Source: an uncultured Christensenellaceae bacterium (lineage in GTDB: Bacteria > Bacillota > Clostridia > Christensenellales > UBA3700). From it: a DNA stretch of 64,000 bases. A program made the position numbers and the translations under genes. Positions 7,971 to 17,553 of this stretch are shown piece by piece. The notes beneath the pieces were generated by a model. The model was given only the letters and a program-made list of their open reading frames with translations, was not told the DNA's origin and made no database searches. Location: assembly GCA_910588545.1 (NCBI GenBank), contig CAJUOU010000001.1:550723-614722 (forward strand), in the 5' to 3' direction. How positions within the stretch are numbered: the stretch's first letter is position 1; every line of letters begins with the position of its first letter.

Positions 7971-9686
7971 TTATTTTTTCTTTTTAGTAGTCTGCTTATT
8001 ACTTTTGCTTATGTTTTTATTTGAATTAGTGTTTTTTTTGCTACTTGTTTTTTTACTAGATGAAGTGCCTTTTGAAAAATTCTTGCCGGATTTGGACGAA
8101 CTTTTAGCTTTACTCCCTGCGACTTCTACATTAATTTTTCTGCCGTTAAAACGCAAATCTTTCATTGCAAGAATATTTTCTTCCAAGCCTTTTTTTACTT
8201 CAACAAAGCTAAACTTTTCCAATATCTTAACATCAACAATGTCGTCAGCTGAAATATTTGCCTTTGAAGTTACAAAGTTAAGTACATCTTTTTCGTTTGC
8301 ACCGTCCATTTCGCCAAATGTAATAAAAAATCTGGTGGAATCGACTTTTTGTTCTTCTTTTACTTCTTTTTTCTTTTGACCTTTGCTTTCGGTCATTTGC
8401 ATATAGCTGTTGCCGTCAATTACAACTGCAAGCAAATCAAGCGGAGTATAGTTTGTATCATTTTCCTTATTAAATTTATCCAATTCTCGCAATAAAAAAT
8501 CTTTTGTATTTTCTCTGTTTTTATCAACTATTTTAAATATATTAGATAGTTTTTTACTACCAAAATCCCTACTTGCCTGCATATTATCCATTTTTGTCAT
8601 ATTTGTTTTTGTTATCCTTTCAAAATTTTCTATTAGGTGCTTTTGTCCTTTTGTATAAAAAGTATACGCCACACCTGTTTTTTTGGCTCTTGCTGTTCTG
8701 CCTATCCTGTGCACATAAAATTCTTCGTCAATCGGTGGGTCAAAGTTAAAAATTGCATCTATATCGCTAACGTCAATACCTCTTGCAACAACATCCGTTG
8801 CAACCAAAATATTGATTTCTCCCGCTCTGTAACGTTTCATAATTTTATCACGCTGACTTTGTTTTAAATCTCCGTGCAAACCTGCTGCTACATATCCAAA
8901 TCCACAAAGGATTTCGGTAAGCTCGTCCACACGTTTTTTTGTATTGCAAAAACAAATACACCGTTTATAGTCATTTATATCCAAAATATCTGTTATAAAT
9001 GGTATTTTATCTGCCTCTTTACACTTTATTGCTATCTGTTCGATTTTCGGTTTCTCCGCGTTTGCAGTTGCTTGTATACGCACAGGGTCAACCGAGTATG
9101 TATCAATCATTTCCAAAATCGGTTTAGGCATTGTAGCACTAAACATAGCAAGTTGCTTATATTTTGGACAGGCATTCAAAATCTTATCGATATCAGGTTT
9201 GAAGCCCATATCCAACATTTCGTCTGCCTCGTCTAGAGTCACACATTCGATATTGTGCAATTTTATAGTACGTCTTTCTATATGGTCAAGTGCTCTTCCC
9301 GGAGTTGCAATGATAATTTGAGGTTTTTTCCTTAAATTTGCAAGCTGTCTTTCTATATTTTGTCCGCCGTATACTGCACAAACGCGAACATTTTCGGTAT
9401 ACTTTAAAAACTTTTTAAATTCATTTGCTATTTGAATAACAAGTTCTCTTGTAGGGCAAAGTATCAATGTTTTTACATCTTTACTGTCTTTTGGCGTATT
9501 TGTTATAATTGGCAAAGCAAAAGCACAAGTCTTGCCTGTTCCCGTAGGTGCTTGCGCCACTATATCTCGTCCGTCCAACATTGCGGGGATAACTTGCGAC
9601 TGAATTTGTGTGGGCTCGCTAAACCCCATATCACGAACAGCCTTTTTCAGTTCTTCCGCAATTTCAAAATTATTAAAATCTGTCAT
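7971..9686 (-). CDS. DEAD-box ATP-dependent RNA helicase
   Basis: A 571-residue helicase of the CshA/DbpA type. The core motifs are intact: Q motif (PTQIQSQVIP), Walker A (APTGTGKT), DEAD in LDEADEMLDMGF, SAT, and HRIGRTARA. A DbpA-like RNA-binding domain follows (about 410-500, RFFITFGEMDG...). The last 60 residues are a very basic Ser/Lys-rich tail that probably adds unspecific RNA binding. It likely works in ribosome assembly or mRNA turnover. It stands alone between non-coding gaps. Confidence 0.93.
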   Translation of the reverse strand: MTDFNNFEIAEELKKAVRDMGFSEPTQIQSQVIPAMLDGRDIVAQAPTGTGKTCAFALPIITNTPKDSKDVKTLILCPTRELVIQIANEFKKFLKYTENVRVCAVYGGQNIERQLANLRKKPQIIIATPGRALDHIERRTIKLHNIECVTLDEADEMLDMGFKPDIDKILNACPKYKQLAMFSATMPKPILEMIDTYSVDPVRIQATANAEKPKIEQIAIKCKEADKIPFITDILDINDYKRCICFCNTKKRVDELTEILCGFGYVAAGLHGDLKQSQRDKIMKRYRAGEINILVATDVVARGIDVSDIDAIFNFDPPIDEEFYVHRIGRTARAKKTGVAYTFYTKGQKHLIENFERITKTNMTKMDNMQASRDFGSKKLSNIFKIVDKNRENTKDFLLRELDKFNKENDTNYTPLDLLAVVIDGNSYMQMTESKGQKKKEVKEEQKVDSTRFFITFGEMDGANEKDVLNFVTSKANISADDIVDVKILEKFSFVEVKKGLEENILAMKDLRFNGRKINVEVAGSKAKSSSKSGKNFSKGTSSSKKTSSKKNTNSNKNISKSNKQTTKKKK

Positions 9687-9869
9687 TTTTTCCTTTTATC
9701 AACTGTTTTTATCAGTTAATTTTAAATTAAATTTCTTAGCTAAAATTTTAGCATCATTACTGTTATACATCATATTTATTCATATCTGTGATTACCTTTA
9801 AAATTTTACTTTTAAAACTTATTTAACAACTACAAAAAATTTTCAACAAGCAATTTTTCGCTAATATTA

Positions 9870-9901
9870 ATTAAGAGATTGCCAATTTGCAATCTCTTAA
9901 T
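9870..9901 (-). terminator. Terminator of ppdK
   Basis: Stem TTAAGAGATTG / CAATCTCTTAA immediately before the ppdK stop codon at 9908. Confidence 0.8.
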
Positions 9902-9907
9902 AAGTTA

Positions 9908-12541
9908 TTACTTTCTTGGATTTTTGATATTAGCTTGAGCTGCTGCTAGGCGTGCGATAGGAACTCTGAATGGAGAGCAAGAAACATAATTCAAACCTAC
10001 ATTGTGGCAGAATTCGATAGTTGATGGGTCTCCACCATGCTCGCCGCAAATACCCAACTTGATATTTGGTCTTGTCTTTTTACCATTTTGAATAGCAAGT
10101 TCAACAAGTTTGCCTACACCTGTTTGGTCAAGTTTTGCAAACGGGTCAGATTCAAAAATCTTTCTGCTGTAGTACTCTTCCAAGAATTTACCTGCATCGT
10201 CACGAGAGAAACCGAAAGTCATTTGAGTCAAATCGTTTGTACCGAATGAGAAGAATTCAGCCTCTTGAGCAATTTCGTCAGCAGTAATTGCTGCTCTTGG
10301 AATTTCTATCATAGTACCTACCATAAAGTCAACTTTAACACCGTGAGATGCCATAACTTTTTCGGCAGTTTTTGTTACAACATTTTTAACATACTTAAGC
10401 TCTTTAACATCGCCGACAAGTGGAATCATAATTTCTGGCACAATGTTTCCGCCCTTCTTTGTGTTAATTTCAATAGCAGCCTCGATAACAGCTTGAGTTT
10501 GCATTTCTGCAATTTCAGGATAAGTAATACTCAAACGGCAACCACGGTGACCTAGCATTGGATTCATCTCGTGCAACTCGTCGATTGTCTTTTTCAAATC
10601 TTCGAATTTCAAGCCCATTTCTTTTGCAAGAGCTTGAATTTCACTATCCTTATGAGGTACGAACTCGTGTAAAGGTGGGTCTAAGAATCTAATAGTAACA
10701 GGTCTGTCGCCCATTGCCTCGTACAAACCGATAAAGTCAGCTCTTTGCATTGGCAACAATTTGTTTAATGCTCTGCGTCTTTCGTCCTCGTTTTTAGAAA
10801 CAATCATTTCACGCATTGCAGGGATTCTATCTTCAGCAAAGAACATGTGCTCTGTACGGCAAAGGCCAATACCCTCCGCGCCGAACTCAACAGCTTGTTT
10901 TGCATCGTTTGGAGTATCTGCATTTGTTCTGATTTTTAAAGCTCTGCGGTGGTCAGCCCATTTCATAATTGTAGCAAACTCTCCGCTTACAGTTGCGTTT
11001 ACAGTTGCAATCTTTTCGCCATATATGTTACCTGTGCTACCATCGATAGAAATAAAATCGTTTTGAGTATAAGTTTTGCCGCCGATAATTAATTTCTTTT
11101 CAGCCTCATTTACCACCAACTCTTGGCAACCTGCCACACAGCAAGCACCCATACCACGAGCTACAACGGCTGCGTGAGAAGTCATACCTCCGCGTGCGGT
11201 CAAAATACCCTCTGCTGCGTACATACCCTCGATATCTTCAGGAGAAGTTTCAAGTCTTACCAAAACAACTTTTTCGCCTTTATTTGCTCTTTCCACTGCC
11301 TCTTCTGCAGAGAAAGCGATTTTACCGCAAGCAGCTCCAGGAGATGCAGGCAAACCTTTTGCAACAGGTTTTGCTTTTTTGATAACTTTTTCGTCAAAAG
11401 TAGGATGTAGTAAAGCATCTAATTGTTTTGGCTCTATCTTCAAAAGTGCCTCATCTGTTGAAATCATACCCTCTTCAACCAAATCACAAGCAATCTTTAG
11501 TGCAGCACGAGCTGTTCTCTTTCCGTTACGAGTTTGCAACATATACAATTTTCCTCTTTCGATAGTAAACTCCATATCTTGCATATCTTTGTAATGGTCT
11601 TCAAGTCTTCTTGCTATTTCAACAAATTGCTCATATACCTCTTTGTTTGTCTCGGCTAATTGGTCGATTGACATTGGAGTACGGATACCTGCAACAACGT
11701 CCTCGCCTTGAGCATTCATAAGATATTCGCCGTAAAGTTTCTTTTCGCCGGTAGAAGGGTTACGTGTAAATGCAACACCTGTTCCGGATGTGTTACCCAT
11801 GTTGCCGAATACCATTGATTGTACGTTTACTGCTGTACCCCAATCGCTAGGGATATCGTTCATTCTTCTGTAAACAATAGCACGTGGGTTATTCCAAGAC
11901 CTGAAAACTGCCTTTACAGCGCCGATTAATTGGTCTTTAGGGTCTTGTGGGAAATCTATACCTTGGTCAGCCTTGAAATAAGCTTTGAATTTAGCAATCA
12001 ACTCTTTCAAATCGTCTGCAGTAAGCTCTGTATCAAGGATTACGCCTTTTTCTGCTTTCAACTCATCAATCATTTTACCGAATGCTTCCTTACCTACACC
12101 GATAACAACGTCACTGTACATTTGAATAAATCTTCTGTAGCAGTCATACGCAAAACGTGGGTCTTGTGTAAGCTCAGCCAATCCCTCAACGCTGACATCG
12201 TTCAAACCTAGGTTAAGTATTGTATCCATCATACCCGGCATACTTGCTCTTGAGCCTGAACGAACAGATACAAGGAACGGATTCTTTTTATCTCCAAACT
12301 TTTTACCGGCCATTTTTTCTACTTCAGCCAATTTTTGAAAAATTTCGGCAATTATATCATCATTGATTATCTCGCCGTCATTATAATATTGTGTACATGC
12401 TTCGGTTGTAATAGTAAAACCTTGCGGTACAGGCATACCAAGTCTAGTCATTTCTGCCAAATTTGCACCTTTACCACCAAACAAAGCACGGTTGTTACCG
12501 TCTGCTTCCATAAATAAATAAACAAACTTCTTATTAGCCAT
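9908..12541 (-). CDS. ppdK: Pyruvate, phosphate dikinase
   Basis: An 877-residue enzyme interconverting PEP, AMP and PPi with pyruvate, ATP and Pi. It has the N-terminal ATP-grasp domain (GGKGANLAEM), the swivelling phosphohistidine domain with GGMTSHAAVVARGMG, and the C-terminal TIM-barrel PEP/pyruvate domain (GLCRTEHMFF, GHRGCRLSI, FSFGTNDLTQMTFG). I chose the ATG at 12541 (MANKKF), 5 nt after GGAGG, over an ATG 12 nt earlier that overlaps the ribosome binding site. It is common in anaerobic Clostridia that rely on PPi-linked glycolysis. Confidence 0.96.
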   Translation of the reverse strand: MANKKFVYLFMEADGNNRALFGGKGANLAEMTRLGMPVPQGFTITTEACTQYYNDGEIINDDIIAEIFQKLAEVEKMAGKKFGDKKNPFLVSVRSGSRASMPGMMDTILNLGLNDVSVEGLAELTQDPRFAYDCYRRFIQMYSDVVIGVGKEAFGKMIDELKAEKGVILDTELTADDLKELIAKFKAYFKADQGIDFPQDPKDQLIGAVKAVFRSWNNPRAIVYRRMNDIPSDWGTAVNVQSMVFGNMGNTSGTGVAFTRNPSTGEKKLYGEYLMNAQGEDVVAGIRTPMSIDQLAETNKEVYEQFVEIARRLEDHYKDMQDMEFTIERGKLYMLQTRNGKRTARAALKIACDLVEEGMISTDEALLKIEPKQLDALLHPTFDEKVIKKAKPVAKGLPASPGAACGKIAFSAEEAVERANKGEKVVLVRLETSPEDIEGMYAAEGILTARGGMTSHAAVVARGMGACCVAGCQELVVNEAEKKLIIGGKTYTQNDFISIDGSTGNIYGEKIATVNATVSGEFATIMKWADHRRALKIRTNADTPNDAKQAVEFGAEGIGLCRTEHMFFAEDRIPAMREMIVSKNEDERRRALNKLLPMQRADFIGLYEAMGDRPVTIRFLDPPLHEFVPHKDSEIQALAKEMGLKFEDLKKTIDELHEMNPMLGHRGCRLSITYPEIAEMQTQAVIEAAIEINTKKGGNIVPEIMIPLVGDVKELKYVKNVVTKTAEKVMASHGVKVDFMVGTMIEIPRAAITADEIAQEAEFFSFGTNDLTQMTFGFSRDDAGKFLEEYYSRKIFESDPFAKLDQTGVGKLVELAIQNGKKTRPNIKLGICGEHGGDPSTIEFCHNVGLNYVSCSPFRVPIARLAAAQANIKNPRK

Positions 12542-12614
12542 TATGTCCTCCAAACAAATTAATCACTTATATATACTATCGTACACTATTTTACCATTTA
12601 TTTCAAGTGTTTTT

Positions 12615-13361
12615 CTAATAAATATTAACTTTATTATAAAATAAAATATATTCTTCGAATGTTTTGAACTTTTTAGCCAAATTTTTACCTATTATATCAA
12701 AATAAATTTGTATAACGGCAATTATATCGTCCGTATCAAATGTTGCCTGAATATTTTTGTTTTCTTCAAAGCATTTAAGCAGAGTTAAACTACCCATAAG
12801 TAGCTTTTTAGCAGTACTATCGTAGCAATTACCGCACAAAAGCCCGCCTTTTAAATAACTATAGTAAAAATTATCATTATTGATTTCTCCGCAATTAAGG
12901 CATTTTAATGGCAATTTATATCCCAATAAATTTACTACATTATTCAAATATTTTGCAAAACTTATAAAATTATCTTTCGACTTATAACATATTTCATTTA
13001 AAAATTCAAGAGTCAAAACAGCCAATTTATCTCCAATTTCTCTATCATCTGCAACTTTATCCAAAATTTCCACACTGCACAATGCAGGATAGTACTTATC
13101 AATATCCGTCCATATACCATAAAAGCTATCTATCAAATCGCAACCTATAACATTGTTATAACCGTTTTTACCTGTTAAATAGTATTTACCAAAACAAAGC
13201 AAAGCCCCGGCATACTTGAGCTTTGCTTTAGATTTTTTTACTCCTCTTAATAAACAAGTAATTTTACCCTCGCCAAAGGCATAAAGGGTAACCAACTTAT
13301 CATTATCTTTATAGTCAATGCTTTTTATACAAAGGCAATCAAGGGTTTTCTCCTTTTCCAT
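12615..13361 (-). CDS. recO: DNA repair protein RecO
   Basis: RecO loads RecA at gapped DNA in the RecFOR pathway. It has an N-terminal OB-fold (KTLDCLCIKSIDYKDNDKLVTLYAF) and a four-cysteine zinc site (CLNCGE ... GGLLCGNC). The start is taken at the ATG giving MEKEKTL; a GTG seven codons earlier is possible. It overlaps the end of the yqzL-like gene by 23 nt. The order era-yqzL-recO matches Firmicutes. Confidence 0.92.
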   Translation of the reverse strand: MEKEKTLDCLCIKSIDYKDNDKLVTLYAFGEGKITCLLRGVKKSKAKLKYAGALLCFGKYYLTGKNGYNNVIGCDLIDSFYGIWTDIDKYYPALCSVEILDKVADDREIGDKLAVLTLEFLNEICYKSKDNFISFAKYLNNVVNLLGYKLPLKCLNCGEINNDNFYYSYLKGGLLCGNCYDSTAKKLLMGSLTLLKCFEENKNIQATFDTDDIIAVIQIYFDIIGKNLAKKFKTFEEYILFYNKVNIY

Positions 13362-13461
13362 GGTCTTTGTCCTGCTCCTCACCCAAAGCCTTGTACAACA
13401 TATAAAGTCCCGGGTCGCCTGTTTTTGTAAATTGCTGCCAAATTCTTTCTTTGATATCCAT
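13339..13461 (-). CDS. yqzL: YqzL-like small protein
   Basis: A 40-residue ORF preceded by GGAGGGACTT. Its sequence (WQQFTKTGDPGLYMLYKAL) fits the YqzL family found just upstream of recO in Firmicutes, with the conserved W..F..TG....Y.LYK pattern. It is nested with recO: its last 23 nt overlap the start of recO, so translation is probably coupled. The family function is unknown. Confidence 0.7.
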   Translation of the reverse strand: MDIKERIWQQFTKTGDPGLYMLYKALGEEQDKDHGKGENP

Positions 13462-13523
13462 AAGTCCCTCCGATAAAAGTATTGACTGATATGGATAAAT
13501 TAATACAAAAAATTCAACTTTTA

Positions 13524-13556
13524 AAATGCAATTTTTTACTCATAAAAATTGCATTT
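13524..13556 (-). terminator. Terminator after era
   Basis: Stem AATGCAATTTTT / AAAAATTGCATT between era and yqzL-recO. It could terminate or attenuate transcription from era into recO. Confidence 0.55.
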
Positions 13557-13642
13557 ATTATATAACCTTAATTGACAAATTTAATAAATTAATGCCGATT
13601 TTCGCAAGGTTTTAATACATACATTTAAAATATTATATATAA

Positions 13643-14536
13643 TTAAATATCTTTAATATTGTATCCCAATTCGTTAAGTAGTTGTTCGCTGTCCCTCCAA
13701 TCATCCTTAACCCTTACCCAAAGATTTAAAAATACTTTGCTGTCAAGCAACTTTTCGATATCTTGCCTTGCGGTAGTTCCTATTTTTTTGAGCATAGCAC
13801 CGCCCTTGCCTATAATTATAGGTTTATGTGCTTTTTTCTCACACACTATATCCGCATCGATATCAATCAAATTATCATCGCGTTCCTTGAACAAATTTAT
13901 ATTTACGGCAACACCGTAAGGAACTTCTTCTCCCAAAAACTTCATCGCTTTTTCGCGAATAATTTCCGCAACCATAAATCTGACCGATTTATCGGTTATC
14001 ATATCTTCGGGATAAAACTGCACGCCTTCTTTCAAATTTTCTTGTATTCTTTCCTTTAAAATATCAAGTTTTTTGCCTTTCACTGCGGATATAGGTATAA
14101 TACTATCAATACCCTCGATATCTTTTAAAGTATCTATCATTCCAAGTACTTTTTCCTTATCGGCAACATCCATCTTATTGATTACTACAATAAAAGGTGT
14201 TGCAGCCGCAGCATATTGTTTAATTAGCTTTAGGTCATTTTCGTCTATATTTTTTTCGCCGTTTATAACGTAAATAACGATATCCACGCCATCCAAAGCG
14301 GACTCGACATTTTTCATCATAAACTTGGAAAGCTCATTTTTGGCTTTATGTATACCCGGAGTATCAATAAATACCGCTTGATAGTTATCCCCGTTCATAA
14401 TACCTATAATTTTATCTCGCGTAGTTTGAGGACGCCAAGATACTATAGCAACCTGCTCCCCAACCAAAGCATTTAACAATGTAGATTTACCTACATTTGC
14501 CTTACCTATAATCGTAACAAAACCCGATTTAAACAT
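13643..14536 (-). CDS. era: GTPase Era
   Basis: A 297-residue ribosome assembly GTPase that binds 16S rRNA. G1 (GKANVGKST), G3 (DTPG), G4 (NKMD) and the C-terminal KH domain (KPIIIGKGGAMLKKIG) are all present. The spacing to the upstream ybeY is 27 nt. It is part of the yqfC-to-era cluster. Confidence 0.97.
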   Translation of the reverse strand: MFKSGFVTIIGKANVGKSTLLNALVGEQVAIVSWRPQTTRDKIIGIMNGDNYQAVFIDTPGIHKAKNELSKFMMKNVESALDGVDIVIYVINGEKNIDENDLKLIKQYAAAATPFIVVINKMDVADKEKVLGMIDTLKDIEGIDSIIPISAVKGKKLDILKERIQENLKEGVQFYPEDMITDKSVRFMVAEIIREKAMKFLGEEVPYGVAVNINLFKERDDNLIDIDADIVCEKKAHKPIIIGKGGAMLKKIGTTARQDIEKLLDSKVFLNLWVRVKDDWRDSEQLLNELGYNIKDI

Positions 14537-14563
14537 ATTATATTCCTTTTTATTTTTATTAAT

Positions 14564-15040
14564 TTAGTCTCTGAAAAACTTTGCGATTTGCAAAATTTCA
14601 TCTTCTTTAGCTCGCATAACTTTTCGCATATCTTCTTCTATATGGTCATACCCTAACAAATGTAGCAAGCCATGTGTAATTAAAAATGCAAGTTCTCTTT
14701 GCTCCGAATGTCCGTATTCAACTGCTTGTTCAGCCATAATCTCACGACAAACTATAATCTCGCCTATGTACAATGTATTATTTTCGGGAGATAGCATATC
14801 AATATAATTTTTTTTGTCAAACGGAAAAATTATATTATCAAGTGCAGGATAACTAAGCACATCGGTAGGCTTGTCCACTTGTCTTGTGGTCAAATTAAGT
14901 TGATGTATTTCCCTCATATCAACCATTGAAATTTCAACACTGACAGCGTTGGTTTTTATTCCGTGTAACTTGCAAACAGTCCTAAAAACTTTTTTTGCGA
15001 CCTTTTGCTCCTCTTTTGTAAATTCGTAAAGCTCTAACAT
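14564..15040 (-). CDS. ybeY: Endoribonuclease YbeY
   Basis: A 158-residue metal-dependent RNase acting in rRNA maturation and ribosome quality control. The zinc motif HGLLHLLGYDH is exact (H-x3-H-x5-H). It lies between pgpH and era, as in Firmicutes. The dgkA and cdd genes often found here in Bacillus are absent. Confidence 0.96.
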   Translation of the reverse strand: MLELYEFTKEEQKVAKKVFRTVCKLHGIKTNAVSVEISMVDMREIHQLNLTTRQVDKPTDVLSYPALDNIIFPFDKKNYIDMLSPENNTLYIGEIIVCREIMAEQAVEYGHSEQRELAFLITHGLLHLLGYDHIEEDMRKVMRAKEDEILQIAKFFRD

Positions 15041-15070
15041 ATAACCTCTCTTAAGTGTACTAAAAAATGC

Positions 15071-16555
15071 CTATTTTTTTTTATTGTAATCAATACGTTT
15101 GTGATATACACCCGGTACAACTTTACAAATAGCAGCTGCAATCTTTTTCAAATCGGAAAAAGTAATTTCAGAATTTTCAAATTGATGGTCAGCAATTTTT
15201 TCTTTTATAACATTTTCCACAATCGATTTAAGTTCATCCATATTTGCCGTATTTCTTGAACGAGTTATAGCCTCTACAACGTCGGAAATCATAACTATTG
15301 CCGCAATCTTGGATGTCGGTCTAGGTCCCTCATACATATATAGCTTATCATTTACAGTACCCTCTGTAAGCAATTTAGCTTTATTATGGAAGTACTTAAC
15401 AGTTGTCGTACCATGATGCTCTAATGCAACATTTGCAATTTCGTCAGGTAAATGTGCTTTTTTAAGCATATCATATCCTATTTTTGTATGCGACATAATC
15501 ATTTTAGCACTGTGCATAGGTATCAAATCGTCGTGCGGGTTGTAGCCTTGTTGATTTTCGGTAAAAAACTCCGGAGCACTCAATTTGCCTATATCGTGAT
15601 AAATACCGCACGCTTTTGCTAGATAAGGATTTTCTCCTACTGCTATAGCACATGCCTCCGCCAAGTTAGAAACAATAATGCAATGGTTAAATGTGCCAGG
15701 CGCTTCATTTGACAATCTTTGCAACAAAGGTCTTGCTAAACTACATATTTCCGCAAGTTTGAAGTTTGTCCATATATTAAAAATTTGCTCGTATAATGGA
15801 ATTAAGGAAGTAAATATAATTATCGCAATAAATCCGCCTAAAATCGAATAGGTGTAAGATAATAACAAGTACTGTAAATCCGTTGAAACTATCATAGCAA
15901 GCAATACTATTGGTAGCGATGCAACTAAGTTAATCGCAGCGGCGCCCCACATCAGTTTGAAACGAGAATAATTCCTACGAATCAAAAACATAATCAACAA
16001 TACTCTTATCATAGATACAATAAGCGAAACAGTTATCTCATAGAAAGTGTTTGATAGCTCGCCTACCATACCATAATCCATTACAGAATATGATAAAAGC
16101 AATGTAGAAATAGTAACTACAAGTCCCATAAATCCTGTCCTACCGCCTATCATAATGCTAAGTATAATAGGTAAAACCGCAAGCGGCGAGCAATAAGGAC
16201 TAATCAAATGGCTGAACAGTTGACAACTAACCACGGTAATTACAAGTGTTACGCCAATCATTATAAGCTTTTTGTAAGATTTGTCTTTGGACATATAAGT
16301 ATAATACTCATAAAACATAATCATTGCAATGAAATACACCGCAACAATAATAAGTACATCTACCCATTTTGTATAGAGCACACTAATACTCCATGTATAT
16401 GTCGTAGCTGCGGAAATAGCAAGCAAACAGCTTATTATAATAATACTACCTATTACAATAAGTTGCTGAACCCATTCCTTATGCAAAATTTCCATAGTGT
16501 TCTCATTTTTATTTTTTTTCTTTTTTATCGGATATCCCGCCCTTGTTCTTTCCAT
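15071..16555 (-). CDS. pgpH: PgpH-type 7TM-HD phosphodiesterase, short form
   Basis: A membrane protein with a C-terminal HD domain (HCIIVSNLAEAC, YHDIGKLSAPEFF, LEHHGTT) of the class that hydrolyses cyclic di-AMP. Seven or more TM segments lie between about residues 30 and 260. At 494 residues it is far shorter than the roughly 700-residue PgpH of Bacillus. The N-terminal basic leader runs straight into the membrane segments, so the extracellular 7TMR-HDED domain is missing. Catalytic residues look intact. Its position between phoH and ybeY supports the identity. Confidence 0.88.
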   Translation of the reverse strand: MERTRAGYPIKKKKNKNENTMEILHKEWVQQLIVIGSIIIISCLLAISAATTYTWSISVLYTKWVDVLIIVAVYFIAMIMFYEYYTYMSKDKSYKKLIMIGVTLVITVVSCQLFSHLISPYCSPLAVLPIILSIMIGGRTGFMGLVVTISTLLLSYSVMDYGMVGELSNTFYEITVSLIVSMIRVLLIMFLIRRNYSRFKLMWGAAAINLVASLPIVLLAMIVSTDLQYLLLSYTYSILGGFIAIIIFTSLIPLYEQIFNIWTNFKLAEICSLARPLLQRLSNEAPGTFNHCIIVSNLAEACAIAVGENPYLAKACGIYHDIGKLSAPEFFTENQQGYNPHDDLIPMHSAKMIMSHTKIGYDMLKKAHLPDEIANVALEHHGTTTVKYFHNKAKLLTEGTVNDKLYMYEGPRPTSKIAAIVMISDVVEAITRSRNTANMDELKSIVENVIKEKIADHQFENSEITFSDLKKIAAAICKVVPGVYHKRIDYNKKK

Positions 16556-16593
16556 CGTTTTCTCCTAATTTTAATATCGGAAATTGTTGTTTA

Positions 16594-17553
16594 TTATTTA
16601 TCGGTCTCAATTTCTTTTTTGTAAAAATCGTCATAAGCTTTAACAATTTTCATTACAAGCTCATGTCTTACGACGTCTTTTTCATTAAAATAATTGATTG
16701 AAATATCTTCTATCCCATTTAATATGTGACTCACTTCAATAAGTCCGCTTTTTTTACCGTAAGGCAAATCGATTTGCGTAATGTCGCCTGTTACCACAAC
16801 CTTGCTACCCTCGCCGATTCGAGTCAAAAACATTTTCATTTGCTCGCGTGTGGTGTTTTGGGCTTCGTCCAAAATGATAAAGGAATTGGAAATTGTCCTA
16901 CCTCTCATATACGCAAGCGGTGCAACTTCTATCACTCCCTTTTCTATTAGCCTGTTATAAACTTCAAGCCCCAACATTTCACTTAAAGCATCAAATAACG
17001 GTTTCAAATACGGGTCAACTTTTTGTCCTAAATCGCCGGGTAAAAACCCAAGCTTCTCGCCCGCTTCAACGGCAGGTCTCGTCAAAACGATTTTTTCCAC
17101 CTGCTTTGCTTTATAAAAGCTAACTGCCATAGCAACCGCAAGATAGGTTTTTCCCGTACCCGCAGGACCAATTCCAAAAGTCAACGAGTTTTTCTTTATA
17201 GCCTGCAAATATTTTGCTTGATTAATACTTTTAGGTTTTATAGGTTTACCTTTATTGGTATATGCAACGGCATCTGTCATACTCTCTATATTTTCGAATT
17301 CACCGTTTAACACCAAATCGGTTACCAAACGCAAAGTGGTTTTGTTTATACTTTCTCCTTTTTCCACCTTATCTAACAAAGCGGCAATAATCTCTTCCAA
17401 TTTGTTTCTGTTTGTTTCCTCTCCTATAACTTTCAAGCCGTTTGTATCACGCACAACACTTATTCCAAGTCGTTTGGAAAGATATTTTATATTGCTGTCA
17501 TATTCTCCGAACACTTCCCTTAGCTGTTCTGTTGTATAATCATTAAAATTAAT
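16594..17553 (-). CDS. phoH: PhoH family ATPase, probable ATT start
   Basis: A PhoH-type P-loop protein with Walker A GPAGTGKT and Walker B FIILDEAQNT. It is linked to RNA metabolism and often paired with ybeY. No ATG is available at the expected start. GGAGG at 17562-17566 is followed by three in-frame ATT codons (17559, 17556, 17553), and the yqfD stop overlaps them. I place the start at an ATT (8-nt spacing). The only alternative in frame is a GTG at 17616, which would overlap yqfD by 68 nt and has a weak ribosome binding site. Confidence 0.85.
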   Translation of the reverse strand: MNFNDYTTEQLREVFGEYDSNIKYLSKRLGISVVRDTNGLKVIGEETNRNKLEEIIAALLDKVEKGESINKTTLRLVTDLVLNGEFENIESMTDAVAYTNKGKPIKPKSINQAKYLQAIKKNSLTFGIGPAGTGKTYLAVAMAVSFYKAKQVEKIVLTRPAVEAGEKLGFLPGDLGQKVDPYLKPLFDALSEMLGLEVYNRLIEKGVIEVAPLAYMRGRTISNSFIILDEAQNTTREQMKMFLTRIGEGSKVVVTGDITQIDLPYGKKSGLIEVSHILNGIEDISINYFNEKDVVRHELVMKIVKAYDDFYKKEIETDK

